A stretch of 64,000 bases of DNA from Gammaproteobacteria bacterium (lineage in GTDB: Bacteria; Pseudomonadota; Gammaproteobacteria; Pseudomonadales; Pseudohongiellaceae), in NCBI GenBank assembly GCA_029246545.1, contig JAQWMX010000002.1, positions 62,001-126,000 on the forward strand, given 5' to 3'. Below are positions 1 through 9,630 of the stretch, piece after piece. Positions within the stretch are counted from its first letter, which is position 1; each line of letters begins with the position of its first letter. Made by a program: the position numbers and the translations under genes. The notes below the pieces were generated by a model. That model saw only the letters and a program-made list of their open reading frames with translations, was not told where the DNA came from and did no database searches.

Positions 1-1
1 T

Positions 2-139
2 CCGCAAAAACCTCTAAGTGATAGCAAAATAACTTCGCTTTTAGGTGAACAAGGTATTAATATTGCGCGCCGAACAATTGCAAAATACAGGGAATCCCTG
101 TCCATCTCACCTTCAAATGAAAGGAAACGTCTAGTTTAG
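2..139 (+). CDS. rpoN: RNA polymerase sigma-54 factor, C-terminal fragment
   Basis: This is the last 45 codons of a gene entering from the left edge. The frame contains [10 protein letters not shown], the RpoN box that contacts the -24 promoter element, and it ends a few residues after the box, as in sigma-54 generally. The neighbours ptsN, rapZ and ptsO on the same strand are the classic rpoN cluster. RpoN directs core polymerase to -24/-12 promoters and needs AAA+ activators such as the CbrB-like protein encoded at 18053-19462. In many gammaproteobacteria hpf lies next; here only 75 bp separate the stop from ptsN. The 5' part is outside the window. Confidence 0.92.
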   Translation, partial: PQKPLSDSKITSLLGEQGINIARRTIAKYRESLSISPSNERKRLV

Positions 140-214
140 GCAGCTTTACTTAACAATTACTTAGAACAAAGTACTCAAAAGTACCCTGCCCTTTAAGACT
201 ATAATTAATAAATC

Positions 215-682
215 ATGCAGCTTGAATCAATTATTAGCCCTGAATTAACCTTTTGTAATATTGAAGGTGTAAGCAAAAAGCGTTTACTGGAAACCAGCGC
301 GGAATTAATCGCCAGTAAAGTTGATGTAAACCCTGACGAAGTTTATGAAGCTTTGATATCCAGAGAGCAGTTGGGTAGCACGGGGCTTGGTAATGGCATT
401 GCCATTCCTCATTGCCGCGTCCCCAAATGTGAGAATGCTATTGGCTGTTTAGTGAAATTAGCTAGTCCCATTAATTTCGATGCCATCGATCAAAACCCAG
501 TTGATTTGCTGTTTTTTTTACTTGTGCCAGAAAATACTATTGAGGGACATCTTGAGGTGCTAAGAACGCTAGCCGAACTTTTTAAAAGCCAGTCCTACTG
601 TGACAACCTCAGGAAAAGTCAAAATGATGCTGAATTGTATGCCGCTGCTATGCGTACTCCAGCTCCTAGCCAAAACTCCTAA
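215..682 (+). CDS. ptsN: Nitrogen-PTS EIIA component (PtsN)
   Basis: A 155-residue single-domain PTS EIIA of the fructose/nitrogen class, about the usual family length. The phosphorylation site is seen as GNGIAIPHCR with His66 as the predicted phospho-acceptor. In the family, PtsN takes phosphate from the HPr paralogue NPr (encoded here at 1694-1960) and acts as a cytoplasmic regulator of potassium and nitrogen/carbon balance rather than a sugar transporter. It follows rpoN directly and precedes rapZ by 133 bp, the standard order minus hpf. The ATG at 215 is the first sensible start. Confidence 0.95.
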   Translation: MQLESIISPELTFCNIEGVSKKRLLETSAELIASKVDVNPDEVYEALISREQLGSTGLGNGIAIPHCRVPKCENAIGCLVKLASPINFDAIDQNPVDLLFFLLVPENTIEGHLEVLRTLAELFKSQSYCDNLRKSQNDAELYAAAMRTPAPSQNS

Positions 683-815
683 ATAAAGATTTACTAAATA
701 TTAACGCTCCTTTCTCTTTTAACTTCATCTACCCTTAAAATTAAGCACTTAGATTACTTAATAAGAACTAGCTGGGATTCTCTCTAAGTTTAAAAAAATA
801 GCATAAAATATTGAT

Positions 816-1679
816 ATGAAGCTCATCATCATCAGCGGTCGATCCGGCTCCGGTAAAAGTACCTGCCTACATGTATTGGAGGATTTGGGCTACTACTGCG
901 TTGATAATATGCCAGCTAGTTTATTAGAAGCACTTGCAGAACGTATTGCGGAAGAAAATAATACTGAGCTAGATAAAGTCGCGGTAAGTATTGATGCAAG
1001 AAATTTATCTGGTGATATTTCAAAATTTCGAGAAATATTCAACAGAATAGACGCCTCCACTTTGGACCAGCAAATAATCTTTCTTGATGCCGAAACCAAC
1101 ACATTACTTAAGCGCTTCAGCGAAACAAGACGTAAACATCCTTTAAGCAATTCAGATCTAGGCTTGCTAGAGGCAATAAAGCTCGAAAAAGACTTACTCT
1201 CACCAATTGCCGATTTAGCTAGTTTAAATATCGATACAAGCACTTTGAACTTGCATGATTTAAGGGATATTGTGCGTGACCGAGTTGCGAATCATCAGCC
1301 CAATGTCCTGGCCTTACAGTTTCAGTCTTTTGGTTTTAAACACGGAACCCCCATAGATGCTGATATGGTTTATGACGTACGCTGCCTGCCTAACCCTTAT
1401 TGGGTTAACGCCCTCAGGGGTCTGACTGGACTTGATCCAGAAGTCATTGAGTATTTGGAAGCAGAACTCGACGTTGATAAAATGTTTAATGATATCAAAG
1501 ACTTTCTAGAGACTTGGATACCTTCTTTTGAACGTAACAACCGAAGCTACATAACTATTGCTTTAGGTTGTACTGGCGGCCAACATCGGTCTGTTTACCT
1601 TAGCGAAAAACTAAGGGAGCATTTCTCGCAAACAATTAGTAACATTCAGGTTCGACATAGAGAATTAAATAAGAGTTAA
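816..1679 (+). CDS. rapZ: RNase adapter / nucleotide-binding protein RapZ
   Basis: 287 residues, the normal RapZ (YvcJ) length. A Walker A P-loop GRSGSGKS lies at residues 8-15 and the family-specific C-terminal GCTGGQHRSV element is near residue 252. RapZ binds nucleotides; in enterics it also binds small RNAs and guides RNase E to GlmZ to control glmS. Whether that RNA target exists here cannot be seen. It lies between ptsN and ptsO, 14 bp before the latter, so these are probably co-transcribed. A minus-strand reading frame across its first half is only a shadow. Confidence 0.95.
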   Translation: MKLIIISGRSGSGKSTCLHVLEDLGYYCVDNMPASLLEALAERIAEENNTELDKVAVSIDARNLSGDISKFREIFNRIDASTLDQQIIFLDAETNTLLKRFSETRRKHPLSNSDLGLLEAIKLEKDLLSPIADLASLNIDTSTLNLHDLRDIVRDRVANHQPNVLALQFQSFGFKHGTPIDADMVYDVRCLPNPYWVNALRGLTGLDPEVIEYLEAELDVDKMFNDIKDFLETWIPSFERNNRSYITIALGCTGGQHRSVYLSEKLREHFSQTISNIQVRHRELNKS

Positions 1680-1693
1680 ATAAGAACTAACAG

Positions 1694-1960
1694 ATGATTG
1701 AAGACAAAATAACAATAAGCAATAAGGCTGGACTGCATGCACGGGCAGCAGCAAGACTAGTTGAAGTTGTGATTCAGTTTGAATCTCAATTCGAAATTGG
1801 TAGCCAAGAAAAAATGGTCGATGGGAAAAGCATACTATCTATTATGTTACTTGCCGCATCTCCGGGCACAGTACTTGACATAAAACTAGATGGCAGTGAT
1901 GAACTAGAAGCATTTTCAGCAATTAACGCCTTAGTCGAAAACAATTTCGACGAAGAATAA
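1694..1960 (+). CDS. ptsO: HPr-family phosphocarrier (nitrogen PTS, NPr/PtsO)
   Basis: An 88-residue HPr-fold protein. The active-site stretch NKAGLHARAA places the phospho-acceptor at His15, and the regulatory-type Ser46 is present in DGKSILS. It passes phosphate from EI-Ntr (PtsP, not in this window) to PtsN at 215-682. The 14-bp gap after rapZ and the shared strand indicate the end of the rpoN-ptsN-rapZ-ptsO unit. It stops 12 bp before the convergent antiporter gene. Called NPr/PtsO rather than sugar-PTS HPr from context. Confidence 0.93.
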   Translation: MIEDKITISNKAGLHARAAARLVEVVIQFESQFEIGSQEKMVDGKSILSIMLLAASPGTVLDIKLDGSDELEAFSAINALVENNFDEE

Positions 1961-1972
1961 AATTAAACGTCT

Positions 1973-3658
1973 CTAAGCATTAACTTTTTTTGCGACCAAC
2001 AGTAAAAACAAACTAAAAAATCCCAGCACAAAAATCATTGCAAGCCATAATGGCATGCCTACCATTGCCGGAATGTACCCAAGCCCTATAGCGCCTGCAG
2101 CGACTAATAATGCATAAGGAAACTGAGTTTTTACGTGATGGATATGATCACAAGATGTTGCAATAGAACTCATAACAGTAGTGTCTGATATTGGGGAACA
2201 GTGATCACCAAAAATAGCACCGTCAAGAACTGCTGCTAGACTCATAATTGTTACCAGCCCATAAGTGCCACCATCTAATTGAAAAGCTATTTGGGAAGTT
2301 ATAGGAATAAAAATTGCCATTGTTCCCCATGCTGTTCCAGTAGCTATCGCAGCAGCTGCACTCAAAATGAAAACAATTACTGGGTAAATAATTACTGGCA
2401 TTGCATCGCCAACTACGGCAACTAAGAATGGGCCAGTTTGTAATTCGTTACAAATACCACTTAGGGTCCAGGCAAGAATTAAAATTTGCCAAGGGTAAAA
2501 AGCAGACTTTGCACCTTTTTTAATTGCCTGGCCAATTGATCTTTTTGGTAAAGTCGCAATAACAATCGCACAGAACATAGCTGTAAGCAGCGCAAACAAT
2601 CCGGCAATATTTAAAACATGAACATTATTTTCAGCGGCTGATATTACCTCGCGCCAAGAACTAAAACTGAAAATACTCATCGGAGCTTCAGCAAATAAGA
2701 CCATACCTCCACCATCAATCCACAGCCCTAGAAACAAAATAAAAAACAAAATTCCGAAAGGAAAAAATGCAGTGGACATTCTTACTCTTGCAGATTTATC
2801 AGGCTCAATAGTGTCATCGACATTGCTCAATAATATTGCATCAGGAGCACTAACTTCACCTGCTCTACTGCGCTGTTCTGCAATTAGCATCCCTCCGAAT
2901 TCTCGACGTGACCAAATATTCACAAAAATAAACAAAATCATAAAGATGCAGTAAAACCGAAAACTAAGTGCATCAAGAAACATTGAATAAGCTTCTCTGC
3001 CCAAGCCCAAAGAAGTGCTCACATCTGAAAAAATTCCAACCTCATAGCCAATCCAAGTCGACATTAAGGCAATACCCGAAATCGGAGCCGCAGTAGCATC
3101 AACTATAAAAGCCAGTTTTTCCCGGCTCACTCGCATCGAGTCAGATATAGGCCGCATGGATGTACCGACAATCATCACATTGGCATAGTCATCAATGAAA
3201 ACTAAAAAGCCCATGAAGGTGATAATAAACTGAGTAGACCTAGGCCCTTTCGCATACCTTTCTAACCACTTTACAATTGCCAGCAAGCCTCCAGATAAGA
3301 TGACAATGCTGACCATCGTCAGCATAAACATGATGAATGCAAGTACTGCTAAATTAAAAGGGTCGCTTACTACACTCCAAAAGTGGAGGCCTAAGGTTAT
3401 AAAACTTGAACCCCAAGCAGACAATTGAGTCACACTTGATGGCACATTAATCAATATACTGCCTAAGATTACACCTGCTGCTAAGCTTACTAACAGGCGC
3501 CTAGTCGCTATGGCAAAGGCAACTGCTATTACTGGCGGTAAAATGCTATACCAAACGAGACCATCTACAACTGATTCAGGCTGAACCAACCAAGCCAATA
3601 GTGAAAAGCTAAAAACCACTAGCAATGCGATAGCTATTTGTAATTTAGAATCTGACAT
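1973..3658 (-). CDS. nhaC: NhaC-family Na+/H+ antiporter
   Basis: A 561-residue polytopic inner-membrane protein with about a dozen hydrophobic segments. It carries NhaC-family (TC 2.A.35) signatures: a conserved FIDDYANVMIVGTSMRPISD element near residue 150 and a C-terminal DGAIFGDHCSPISDTT element near 485. Members exchange Na+ (some malate/lactate) for H+. An N-terminal helix plus a second domain related to the first fits the family's internal repeat. It is divergent from mgtE, and the two share the 113-bp region 3659-3771. Exact substrate cannot be told from sequence. The symbol denotes the family. Confidence 0.85.
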   Translation of the reverse strand: MSDSKLQIAIALLVVFSFSLLAWLVQPESVVDGLVWYSILPPVIAVAFAIATRRLLVSLAAGVILGSILINVPSSVTQLSAWGSSFITLGLHFWSVVSDPFNLAVLAFIMFMLTMVSIVILSGGLLAIVKWLERYAKGPRSTQFIITFMGFLVFIDDYANVMIVGTSMRPISDSMRVSREKLAFIVDATAAPISGIALMSTWIGYEVGIFSDVSTSLGLGREAYSMFLDALSFRFYCIFMILFIFVNIWSRREFGGMLIAEQRSRAGEVSAPDAILLSNVDDTIEPDKSARVRMSTAFFPFGILFFILFLGLWIDGGGMVLFAEAPMSIFSFSSWREVISAAENNVHVLNIAGLFALLTAMFCAIVIATLPKRSIGQAIKKGAKSAFYPWQILILAWTLSGICNELQTGPFLVAVVGDAMPVIIYPVIVFILSAAAAIATGTAWGTMAIFIPITSQIAFQLDGGTYGLVTIMSLAAVLDGAIFGDHCSPISDTTVMSSIATSCDHIHHVKTQFPYALLVAAGAIGLGYIPAMVGMPLWLAMIFVLGFFSLFLLLVAKKVNA

Positions 3659-3706
3659 GAAATTTTAGAACTACTCCCACTTTCTGAGGCTTTGCTACCC
3701 TCGCAC

Positions 3707-3715
3707 TGGTATAAT
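3707..3715 (+). promoter_or_regulatory. Extended -10 promoter before mgtE
   Basis: TGGTATAAT at these positions matches the sigma-70 extended -10 pattern (TGn plus a perfect TATAAT). No good -35 lies 17 bp upstream, as is usual for extended -10 promoters. Transcription would start about 3722, giving a 50-nt leader to mgtE. Prediction from motif and position only. Confidence 0.5.
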
Positions 3716-3771
3716 ACCTGCTTCCACAAACAGATGTCTTTATAGAGTTTTCCAGCAAAGAAGAAAACGAC

Positions 3772-5127
3772 ATGGCGCAATCGAGCGATACCAATCAAAC
3801 ACAGGAACAACTTGAAGCGCTGAACGAAGCGTTGGATAGCGGCTCTTTTGTGCATGTGCGCAAAATGCTCAACAATTTGCCAGCACCTACCATTGCTCAC
3901 TTTTTAGAGTCCTCTCCGCATAAAGCCAGAGAAACTTTATGGCATTTAATTTCAAAAGAAAATGAAGGGGAAGTTTTAAACTTTCTAAATGAGGATTTAC
4001 AAAGTGACATCCTCAATAAGTTAAGCCCTAAAGAAGTTGCTAACATAACTGAAGGTCTAGAAACCGACGATATAGCCGACATACTTCAGCAGCTTCCTGA
4101 TCAGGAAATTAATGAAGTTCTGTCAACTATGGGCGACCAAGATAGGCAACGCTTGGAAGCCGTACTTTCTTACCCTGAAGATTCTGCTGGGGGGCTATTA
4201 AATACAGATGCCATCACGGTACGTCGTAGCCATACACTTGATGCAGTACTACGTTATTTGCGACGCCATGATGAAATTCCAAGCATGACTGACAATCTTT
4301 TAGTTGTTAGTCGAGATGATCTCCTGGTTGGCTTATTACCCTTACGTAAAGTGTTGGTTTCAGATCCCGGGCTCACTGTCAGTGAAATCATGATTACAGA
4401 CTTTGAGGCTATTCCTGTCTCTATGCCTGATAACGAAGTCGCACAGCTCTTTGAGCGAATGGACTGGGTATCAGCGCCAGTAGTAAACGAAGAAGGAAAA
4501 TTACTAGGCCGTATAACAATTGACGATATCGTTGACGTCATTATGGAAGATGCAGATCACTCTCTAATGAGTATGGCCGGACTTGACGAAGAAGATGACA
4601 CCTTTGCACCTGTTTTCAAAACTGCAAAACGTCGGGCAGTATGGCTAGGTGTAAATTTAGTAACCGCTTTTATCGCTGCATCTGTGATTAATCGATTCGC
4701 AGAAACTATTGACCAAGTAGTCGCTTTGGCAGTGCTGATGACAATCGTAGCCAGTATGGGTGGTGTCGCAGGCAATCAAACTTTAACTTTAGTTATTAGA
4801 AGTATGGCAATTGGCCAAATTGGTAGGACCAATTCATTGTGGTTAATGCGGCGCGAATTAGGTGTAGGTTTATTAAATGGTTTGCTTTGGGCTTTTGTGT
4901 CAGCGCTAATTGCAATATTTTGGTTCGATGATAATAAACTCGCCTATATCTTTGCAGGTGCTATGGTGGTCAATCTGATTGTGGCAGCATTATCCGGTGC
5001 TTTTCTACCAATGCTTCTTAAGAAACTAAAAATTGATCCTGCCCTAGCAGGAAGTGTAGTGCTTACAACAATCACTGATGTGGTCGGTTTCCTTTCGTTC
5101 CTTGGCTTGGCTGCATTATTGTATTAA
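3772..5127 (+). CDS. mgtE: Magnesium transporter MgtE
   Basis: 451 residues in standard MgtE order: an N-terminal superhelical MgtE_N domain (about 20-130), two CBS domains (about 135-195 and 200-260), then five transmembrane helices (about 285-451) ending in SVVLTTITDVVGFLSFLGL, the typical last helix. It is a Mg2+ channel in the inner membrane whose cytosolic acidic domains sense Mg2+. The ATG at 3772 follows a purine-rich AAGAAGAAAA. It is followed 19 bp later by darP on the same strand. A minus-strand frame across its start (3634-3900) was judged spurious. Confidence 0.95.
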   Translation: MAQSSDTNQTQEQLEALNEALDSGSFVHVRKMLNNLPAPTIAHFLESSPHKARETLWHLISKENEGEVLNFLNEDLQSDILNKLSPKEVANITEGLETDDIADILQQLPDQEINEVLSTMGDQDRQRLEAVLSYPEDSAGGLLNTDAITVRRSHTLDAVLRYLRRHDEIPSMTDNLLVVSRDDLLVGLLPLRKVLVSDPGLTVSEIMITDFEAIPVSMPDNEVAQLFERMDWVSAPVVNEEGKLLGRITIDDIVDVIMEDADHSLMSMAGLDEEDDTFAPVFKTAKRRAVWLGVNLVTAFIAASVINRFAETIDQVVALAVLMTIVASMGGVAGNQTLTLVIRSMAIGQIGRTNSLWLMRRELGVGLLNGLLWAFVSALIAIFWFDDNKLAYIFAGAMVVNLIVAALSGAFLPMLLKKLKIDPALAGSVVLTTITDVVGFLSFLGLAALLY

Positions 5128-5146
5128 GGCACACACTATTAAACAT

Positions 5147-5689
5147 ATGAATAATACTGAAAATAACTCACTAAAAATTGCCGAAGGCTCTACTCTTGAT
5201 GAAAAAGAATTTGTTAGTAAGAGCCAACGCAAACGTGAAATGTCGGCTTTACAAGATCTTGGAAAAGAACTGACAGAAATAAACGATAAGCTACTTGCCT
5301 TATGTCAGTTACCTTCAGAATTGTTGAATGCTATTCAAGAATACAAACGTTTGCCCAACAAGCATGAAGCCCGGCGTCGACAAATGCAGTTTATTGGCAA
5401 ACTAATGCGTAAAACCGATACTGAATTAATTGAAAAAGTATTAAAGCAGGATCACCATAATGCCAACTTAAATAAACGTTTGTTTAAACAACTAGAAATC
5501 TTACGCGATAAATTGTTGATGGGTTCTGAAGAAACTTTACAAACACTAATTCTCGATCACCCGGATTTAGATATTCAGTATCTTCGTCAATTAATTCGTC
5601 AAACTCAAAAAGAACATGATCAAAAGAAACCACCCGGTTCAAGCAAAAAGCTTTTCCGATACCTGCGTGAACTTAAAAAAAGCACCTAA
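5147..5689 (+). CDS. darP: Ribosome-associated protein DarP (YjgA, DUF615)
   Basis: 180 residues, DUF615 family, highly charged and helical. Recognisable family stretches are KSQRKREMSALQDLG near the N terminus and RRQMQFIGKLMRK in the middle. In E. coli DarP (YjgA) joins late 50S subunit maturation. The frame stays open back to 5078, but that would overlap the mgtE stop with an atypical leader. The ATG at 5147, 19 bp after mgtE, gives the usual family N terminus and is preferred. Likely co-transcribed with mgtE. Confidence 0.9.
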   Translation: MNNTENNSLKIAEGSTLDEKEFVSKSQRKREMSALQDLGKELTEINDKLLALCQLPSELLNAIQEYKRLPNKHEARRRQMQFIGKLMRKTDTELIEKVLKQDHHNANLNKRLFKQLEILRDKLLMGSEETLQTLILDHPDLDIQYLRQLIRQTQKEHDQKKPPGSSKKLFRYLRELKKST

Positions 5690-5697
5690 ACAAACAG

Positions 5698-6540
5698 TTA
5701 ATCATCAACAATACTAATATTTGGCGTACTCAAGCTGCTGTTTAAGTCTTGTACTGTGCTAGCTACCAATACTGCTATATTACGATAAATTTCAGCTACT
5801 TTACCGTAGGCATCAGCAGCGACAATTGGCACCCCCCCATCACTGTTCTCACGTATAGCTTTGTTAAGTGGCAAACTTCCTAGTACATCAACAGCATAAT
5901 CTTTAGCTATGCGCACAGCACCACCTTCACCAAATATATGATCAACATGCCCACACTCATCACAGATATGCAGCCCCATATTTTCAACTACACCTAAGAT
6001 AGGAATACCGACCTTCCGAAACATTTCTATACCACGTTTAGCATCAAGCAATGCAACATCTTGGGGCGTTGTGACAATGACTGCTCCAGTTACCGGTACA
6101 GATTGCGCCAAACTTAACTGAATGTCTCCAGTCCCTGGCGGCATGTCGACCACTAAATAGTCTAAATCACCCCATTGTGTGTCATTGAGAATTTGATTAA
6201 ATGCACCAACCACCATTGGTCCTCTCCATGCCATTGCCTGATCGGCATCAACCAGAAAACCTATTGAATGACATACGATACCATGGGCTTCAATCGGTTT
6301 CATGGTTCGCTCATCTACAATTTCAGGACGCGTACCTTCTTCTAAACCCAACATGATTGGAATACTAGGACCATAAATGTCCGCATCATACAATCCAACT
6401 TTCGCACCTTGATCTTTTAAGCTGAGTGCAAGATTAACCGCAGTGGTCGATTTACCTACACCGCCTTTACCAGATGCAACAACTATAATGTTTTTTATGC
6501 CTTGTAGATTTGGGCTAACGTCTGACGGAGTTTGTGCCAT
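5698..6540 (-). CDS. mrp: Mrp/ApbC Fe-S cluster carrier ATPase
   Basis: A 280-residue ParA/MinD-fold P-loop NTPase. The deviant Walker A GKGGVGKSTT is near residue 25, with DMPPGTGD downstream and a cluster-binding pair in CDECGH near residue 195. The family holds and delivers [4Fe-4S] clusters in the cytosol. Many gammaproteobacterial Mrp proteins have an extra ~90-residue MIP18 domain at the N terminus; here the P-loop starts within the first 30 residues, so this is the short form. Convergent with darP (8 bp between stops). Confidence 0.93.
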   Translation of the reverse strand: MAQTPSDVSPNLQGIKNIIVVASGKGGVGKSTTAVNLALSLKDQGAKVGLYDADIYGPSIPIMLGLEEGTRPEIVDERTMKPIEAHGIVCHSIGFLVDADQAMAWRGPMVVGAFNQILNDTQWGDLDYLVVDMPPGTGDIQLSLAQSVPVTGAVIVTTPQDVALLDAKRGIEMFRKVGIPILGVVENMGLHICDECGHVDHIFGEGGAVRIAKDYAVDVLGSLPLNKAIRENSDGGVPIVAADAYGKVAEIYRNIAVLVASTVQDLNSSLSTPNISIVDD

Positions 6541-6606
6541 ATGAACCTTTGTTTCAGTTTTCTTTAAAAGATGAGATATGAATAAGCTTATACTTGAGTG
6601 CTATCT

Positions 6607-6637
6607 AAAAAAAAAGGGGCTAAAGCCCCTTTTTTTA
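6607..6637 (-). terminator. Intrinsic terminator after hppA
   Basis: Inverted repeat GGGGC-TTTA-GCCCC read on the minus strand, flanked by an A-run and followed by a run of nine T. It lies 23 bp past the hppA stop and upstream of mrp, so it should end hppA transcription. T-runs on both sides mean it could work in both directions. Confidence 0.85.
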
Positions 6638-6659
6638 ATTTCATTTTGTAAATTAATGA

Positions 6660-8798
6660 TTAAATCAGTAAACCACCATAATTCACGAAAAATGGTGCGA
6701 ATACTAAGCTCAAAATAGCTGACAGCTTAATCAGAATGTTTAATGAAGGACCTGATGTATCTTTTAGCGGGTCACCTACGGTATCACCAACAACTGCAGC
6801 TTTATGTTCTTCAGAACCCTTGCCACCCAGATTTCCTGCTTCGATATATTTCTTAGCGTTATCCCAGGCACCACCACTGTTAGAAGAAGCAATTGCTAAT
6901 ACACCACCGGTTACTAAGGAACCAGCCAACATTCCTGCCACTGCAGTAACACCGAATAAAAAGCCAACGGCTAAGGGCGTGCACATAATCAGCACACCTG
7001 GAGCAATCATTTCACGTAGCGCTGCTTGAGTTGAAATAGCAACACATTGAGCGTATTGAGGACGCCCCTGACCTTCCATAATGCCTGGAATTTCACGGAA
7101 TTGACGACGCACTTCTTCGATCATATCGAAGGCTGCAGCACCAACTGATTTCATAGTCATGGCAGAGAATAGGAATGGTAATACAGCACCCAAAAAGAGG
7201 CTGACGAATACAACTGGGTCAAGCAAAGTGATCGAACCAATCAGATCATAATTAGCACCAAACTCAGGCAACTCTCTCATCAAGTTTTGTGAATGTGTTA
7301 AGAAGGCACCAAACAAAGCCAACGAGGTAAGAATTGCCGCACCTATAGCAAAGCCTTTACCGATTGCAGCAGTTGTATTACCAGCAGAGTCCAGAATATC
7401 TGTACGGCGACGTACTTCTTTATCCAAACCTACCATTTCAGCAATACCACCAGCGTTATCTGCTACTGGGCCATAAGCATCAATTGTCAAAGCAATTGCT
7501 AAAGTACCCAGCATGCCCAAAGAAGCAATAGCGATTCCGTACATGCCGGCAAGTTCCCATGAAACAAAAATGGAGATAGCGATTGCTATATATGGAAGAA
7601 CGGTACTCTTATAGCCAAGCGCTAAACCAAAAATAATATTAGTTGCTGCACCGGTCTCACAAGATTTAGCGATGTCCTGAACTGGTTTGTATTGATCAGA
7701 TGTGTAGTATTCAGTTAAAAGACCAACGGCAAGACCAGAAAGCAATCCAGAAAAGAAGCACCAGTAAACACCCATGTTTGAATAAATCTCACCATTAATC
7801 TCAAACGAATCAGGGATCATCCACATTGTTATAAAGTAAAGAACTACCGCCATAATACCACTGGAGATCATCAGTAATTTCTTCAATGCAGGTGCTACTT
7901 GTTCTTCAGTATGTACACGTACCAACATTTTGGTCACAAGGCTCACTGGAATACCTACTGCAGAAATCATAATCGGATAAAGCATGGCGTTCAGATCTGC
8001 AGAGAAAGCTATTGCAGAAATAACCAGTGCTGCACAGGTACTCTCAGCACATGAGCCAAACAAATCAGCTCCCATACCAGCTACGTCACCAACGTTGTCG
8101 CCGACGTTATCAGCGATTACTGCGGGGTTACGCGGATCATCTTCAGGAATTCCTTTTTCTACTTTACCTACTAGGTCAGCACCTACATCAGCAGCTTTAG
8201 TAAATATGCCGCCACCAACACGTGCAAAAAGAGCAATAGAAGAACCGCCCAGTCCAAAACCGGCAATGACTTCCATCAGCACATTGTTTTCCACCTCAGG
8301 TAGAACTACATTCATCACCAAATAGATAACGATCAATCCTAATGTTGCCAGACCAACCAGAGCAAAGCCCATTACAGCACCAGAATTCATAGCAACAACA
8401 AATGCATCAGCTATATTGTTACGAGCAGAAACAGTTGTTCGTGCATTACCGGCTGTCGCAACTTTCATCCCGATATAACCGGAAAGTATGGAAATAATTG
8501 CACCGAAAAGGAAAGCAATAGCAGTAAAGATACCTTCACGAACGTCAGGTGTATGTTGATCATCAATTAACACCGCAATAACGATGGCAAAACCGATCAT
8601 GAAATAAGCCAGGTATTTATATTGCTGCTTCAAAAAGGCCATAGCGCCTTCAGCGATAGCACCATGAATGGTCTTAAGACGACCACTCTCTTCTGTATCA
8701 AGCCCCAAGTCCAATGGAATGTCCGTCACCTTTTTCATGAAATAAAAAGCAATGACAAGACCCAAAAAGGACAGAATGAAAATTAATGCGATCGCCAT
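6660..8798 (-). CDS. hppA: K+-dependent H+-translocating membrane pyrophosphatase
   Basis: A 712-residue polytopic membrane PPase that hydrolyses PPi and pumps ions outward. Catalytic motifs are seen: [11 protein letters not shown] (204-214), [19 protein letters not shown] (230-248) and the C-terminal [16 protein letters not shown]. Ala477 in [10 protein letters not shown] is the residue class of K+-dependent enzymes (K+-independent ones carry Lys). The gate glutamate falls in GSCAES (Glu252), the position of plant-type H+ pumps, not the DLFE position of Na+ pumps such as that of Thermotoga. H+ specificity is therefore inferred. It ends in a terminator at 6607-6637. Confidence 0.95.
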   Translation of the reverse strand: MAIALIFILSFLGLVIAFYFMKKVTDIPLDLGLDTEESGRLKTIHGAIAEGAMAFLKQQYKYLAYFMIGFAIVIAVLIDDQHTPDVREGIFTAIAFLFGAIISILSGYIGMKVATAGNARTTVSARNNIADAFVVAMNSGAVMGFALVGLATLGLIVIYLVMNVVLPEVENNVLMEVIAGFGLGGSSIALFARVGGGIFTKAADVGADLVGKVEKGIPEDDPRNPAVIADNVGDNVGDVAGMGADLFGSCAESTCAALVISAIAFSADLNAMLYPIMISAVGIPVSLVTKMLVRVHTEEQVAPALKKLLMISSGIMAVVLYFITMWMIPDSFEINGEIYSNMGVYWCFFSGLLSGLAVGLLTEYYTSDQYKPVQDIAKSCETGAATNIIFGLALGYKSTVLPYIAIAISIFVSWELAGMYGIAIASLGMLGTLAIALTIDAYGPVADNAGGIAEMVGLDKEVRRRTDILDSAGNTTAAIGKGFAIGAAILTSLALFGAFLTHSQNLMRELPEFGANYDLIGSITLLDPVVFVSLFLGAVLPFLFSAMTMKSVGAAAFDMIEEVRRQFREIPGIMEGQGRPQYAQCVAISTQAALREMIAPGVLIMCTPLAVGFLFGVTAVAGMLAGSLVTGGVLAIASSNSGGAWDNAKKYIEAGNLGGKGSEEHKAAVVGDTVGDPLKDTSGPSLNILIKLSAILSLVFAPFFVNYGGLLI

Positions 8799-8907
8799 GC
8801 AGAAAATCTCCGTACAAAATTAATAAAAAGTAGGTTGAAAAAACCCGCGCACTTTACCATAACGAGGTGAACAAACAAAGCTAAGAAGCCTTAGCGCAAA
8901 GTGCGAA

Positions 8908-9516
8908 TTAAGGTGTGATTTGTTGGGCTTGTAATGCGGCAGCTTCAGCTCGCAATCGTTCGAGTCTTGCCGCCAATTCAGATAGTCGTTCAGTGTCTAT
9001 ATTTTCTTGTAAAGAACCAGTTTCTGGATCTAATGTATCGAATTTTTGATTTTCTTCACTTAAAGCTGCACTCATAGCTTCGGCAGCCTCAAGCGCCTCA
9101 CTTAAAACTGCGTTGCTTGACTCAATAAGTTCTGTTCGTTCGTTATTTAATTGAACCCGCATGCTTAACTCTTCTATTCTTTGTTGCTGTCTGACTGATG
9201 CAGCCTCTTGACGCAACTCTTCTGCTTCTCTTTCAGCTGCTAATCGAGCTTCTTCTGCCAGCCTACGAGCCTCGATAGCTTCTATTTCACGTTGACGGTC
9301 AAGTTCTTCTCTGTCCGCTCCAAGTCGAGCCACTTGCTCTTGCCTTCTTGCTTCTTCTCTTGCAACTTGTTCCGAGCGTAGTTGCTCCAAACGCGCCGCC
9401 TCAGCTTGTTCTTGCTGAACTCGTTCTGCTTCTATCGCTGCAGTGTTGACACAGGCAGAAATAAAAAGGGTTAGCACTAAAAAATTAATTTTTAGAAATG
9501 TTTGTTTAAATTTCAT
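8908..9516 (-). CDS. Coiled-coil lipoprotein, unknown function
   Basis: 202 residues. An N-terminal signal with lipobox ISAC (Cys22) predicts a lipoprotein. Residues 28-190 are almost entirely charged helix rich in Glu, Arg, Ala and Gln with heptad spacing, so a long coiled coil is likely. No enzymatic motif is visible. It is divergent from the 436-residue protein at 9631-10941, with 114 bp between them. No family recognised; an envelope structural or tethering role would be a guess. Confidence 0.7.
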   Translation of the reverse strand: MKFKQTFLKINFLVLTLFISACVNTAAIEAERVQQEQAEAARLEQLRSEQVAREEARRQEQVARLGADREELDRQREIEAIEARRLAEEARLAAEREAEELRQEAASVRQQQRIEELSMRVQLNNERTELIESSNAVLSEALEAAEAMSAALSEENQKFDTLDPETGSLQENIDTERLSELAARLERLRAEAAALQAQQITP

Positions 9517-9630
9517 ATTCGTAAAAAATTTAAAAATGTAAGGCAGCGCTAATATAGCATAATCACTGTATTTATGAAACTTTCTGTTGTTAACTACCCA
9601 GAATAAACAAGGCTAAGTATACTGTTTGAT

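Noticed and set aside
3634-3900. 88-codon minus-strand frame over the nhaC/mgtE junction
   Set aside because: Overlaps the starts of two well-supported genes and their promoter region; no family resemblance.
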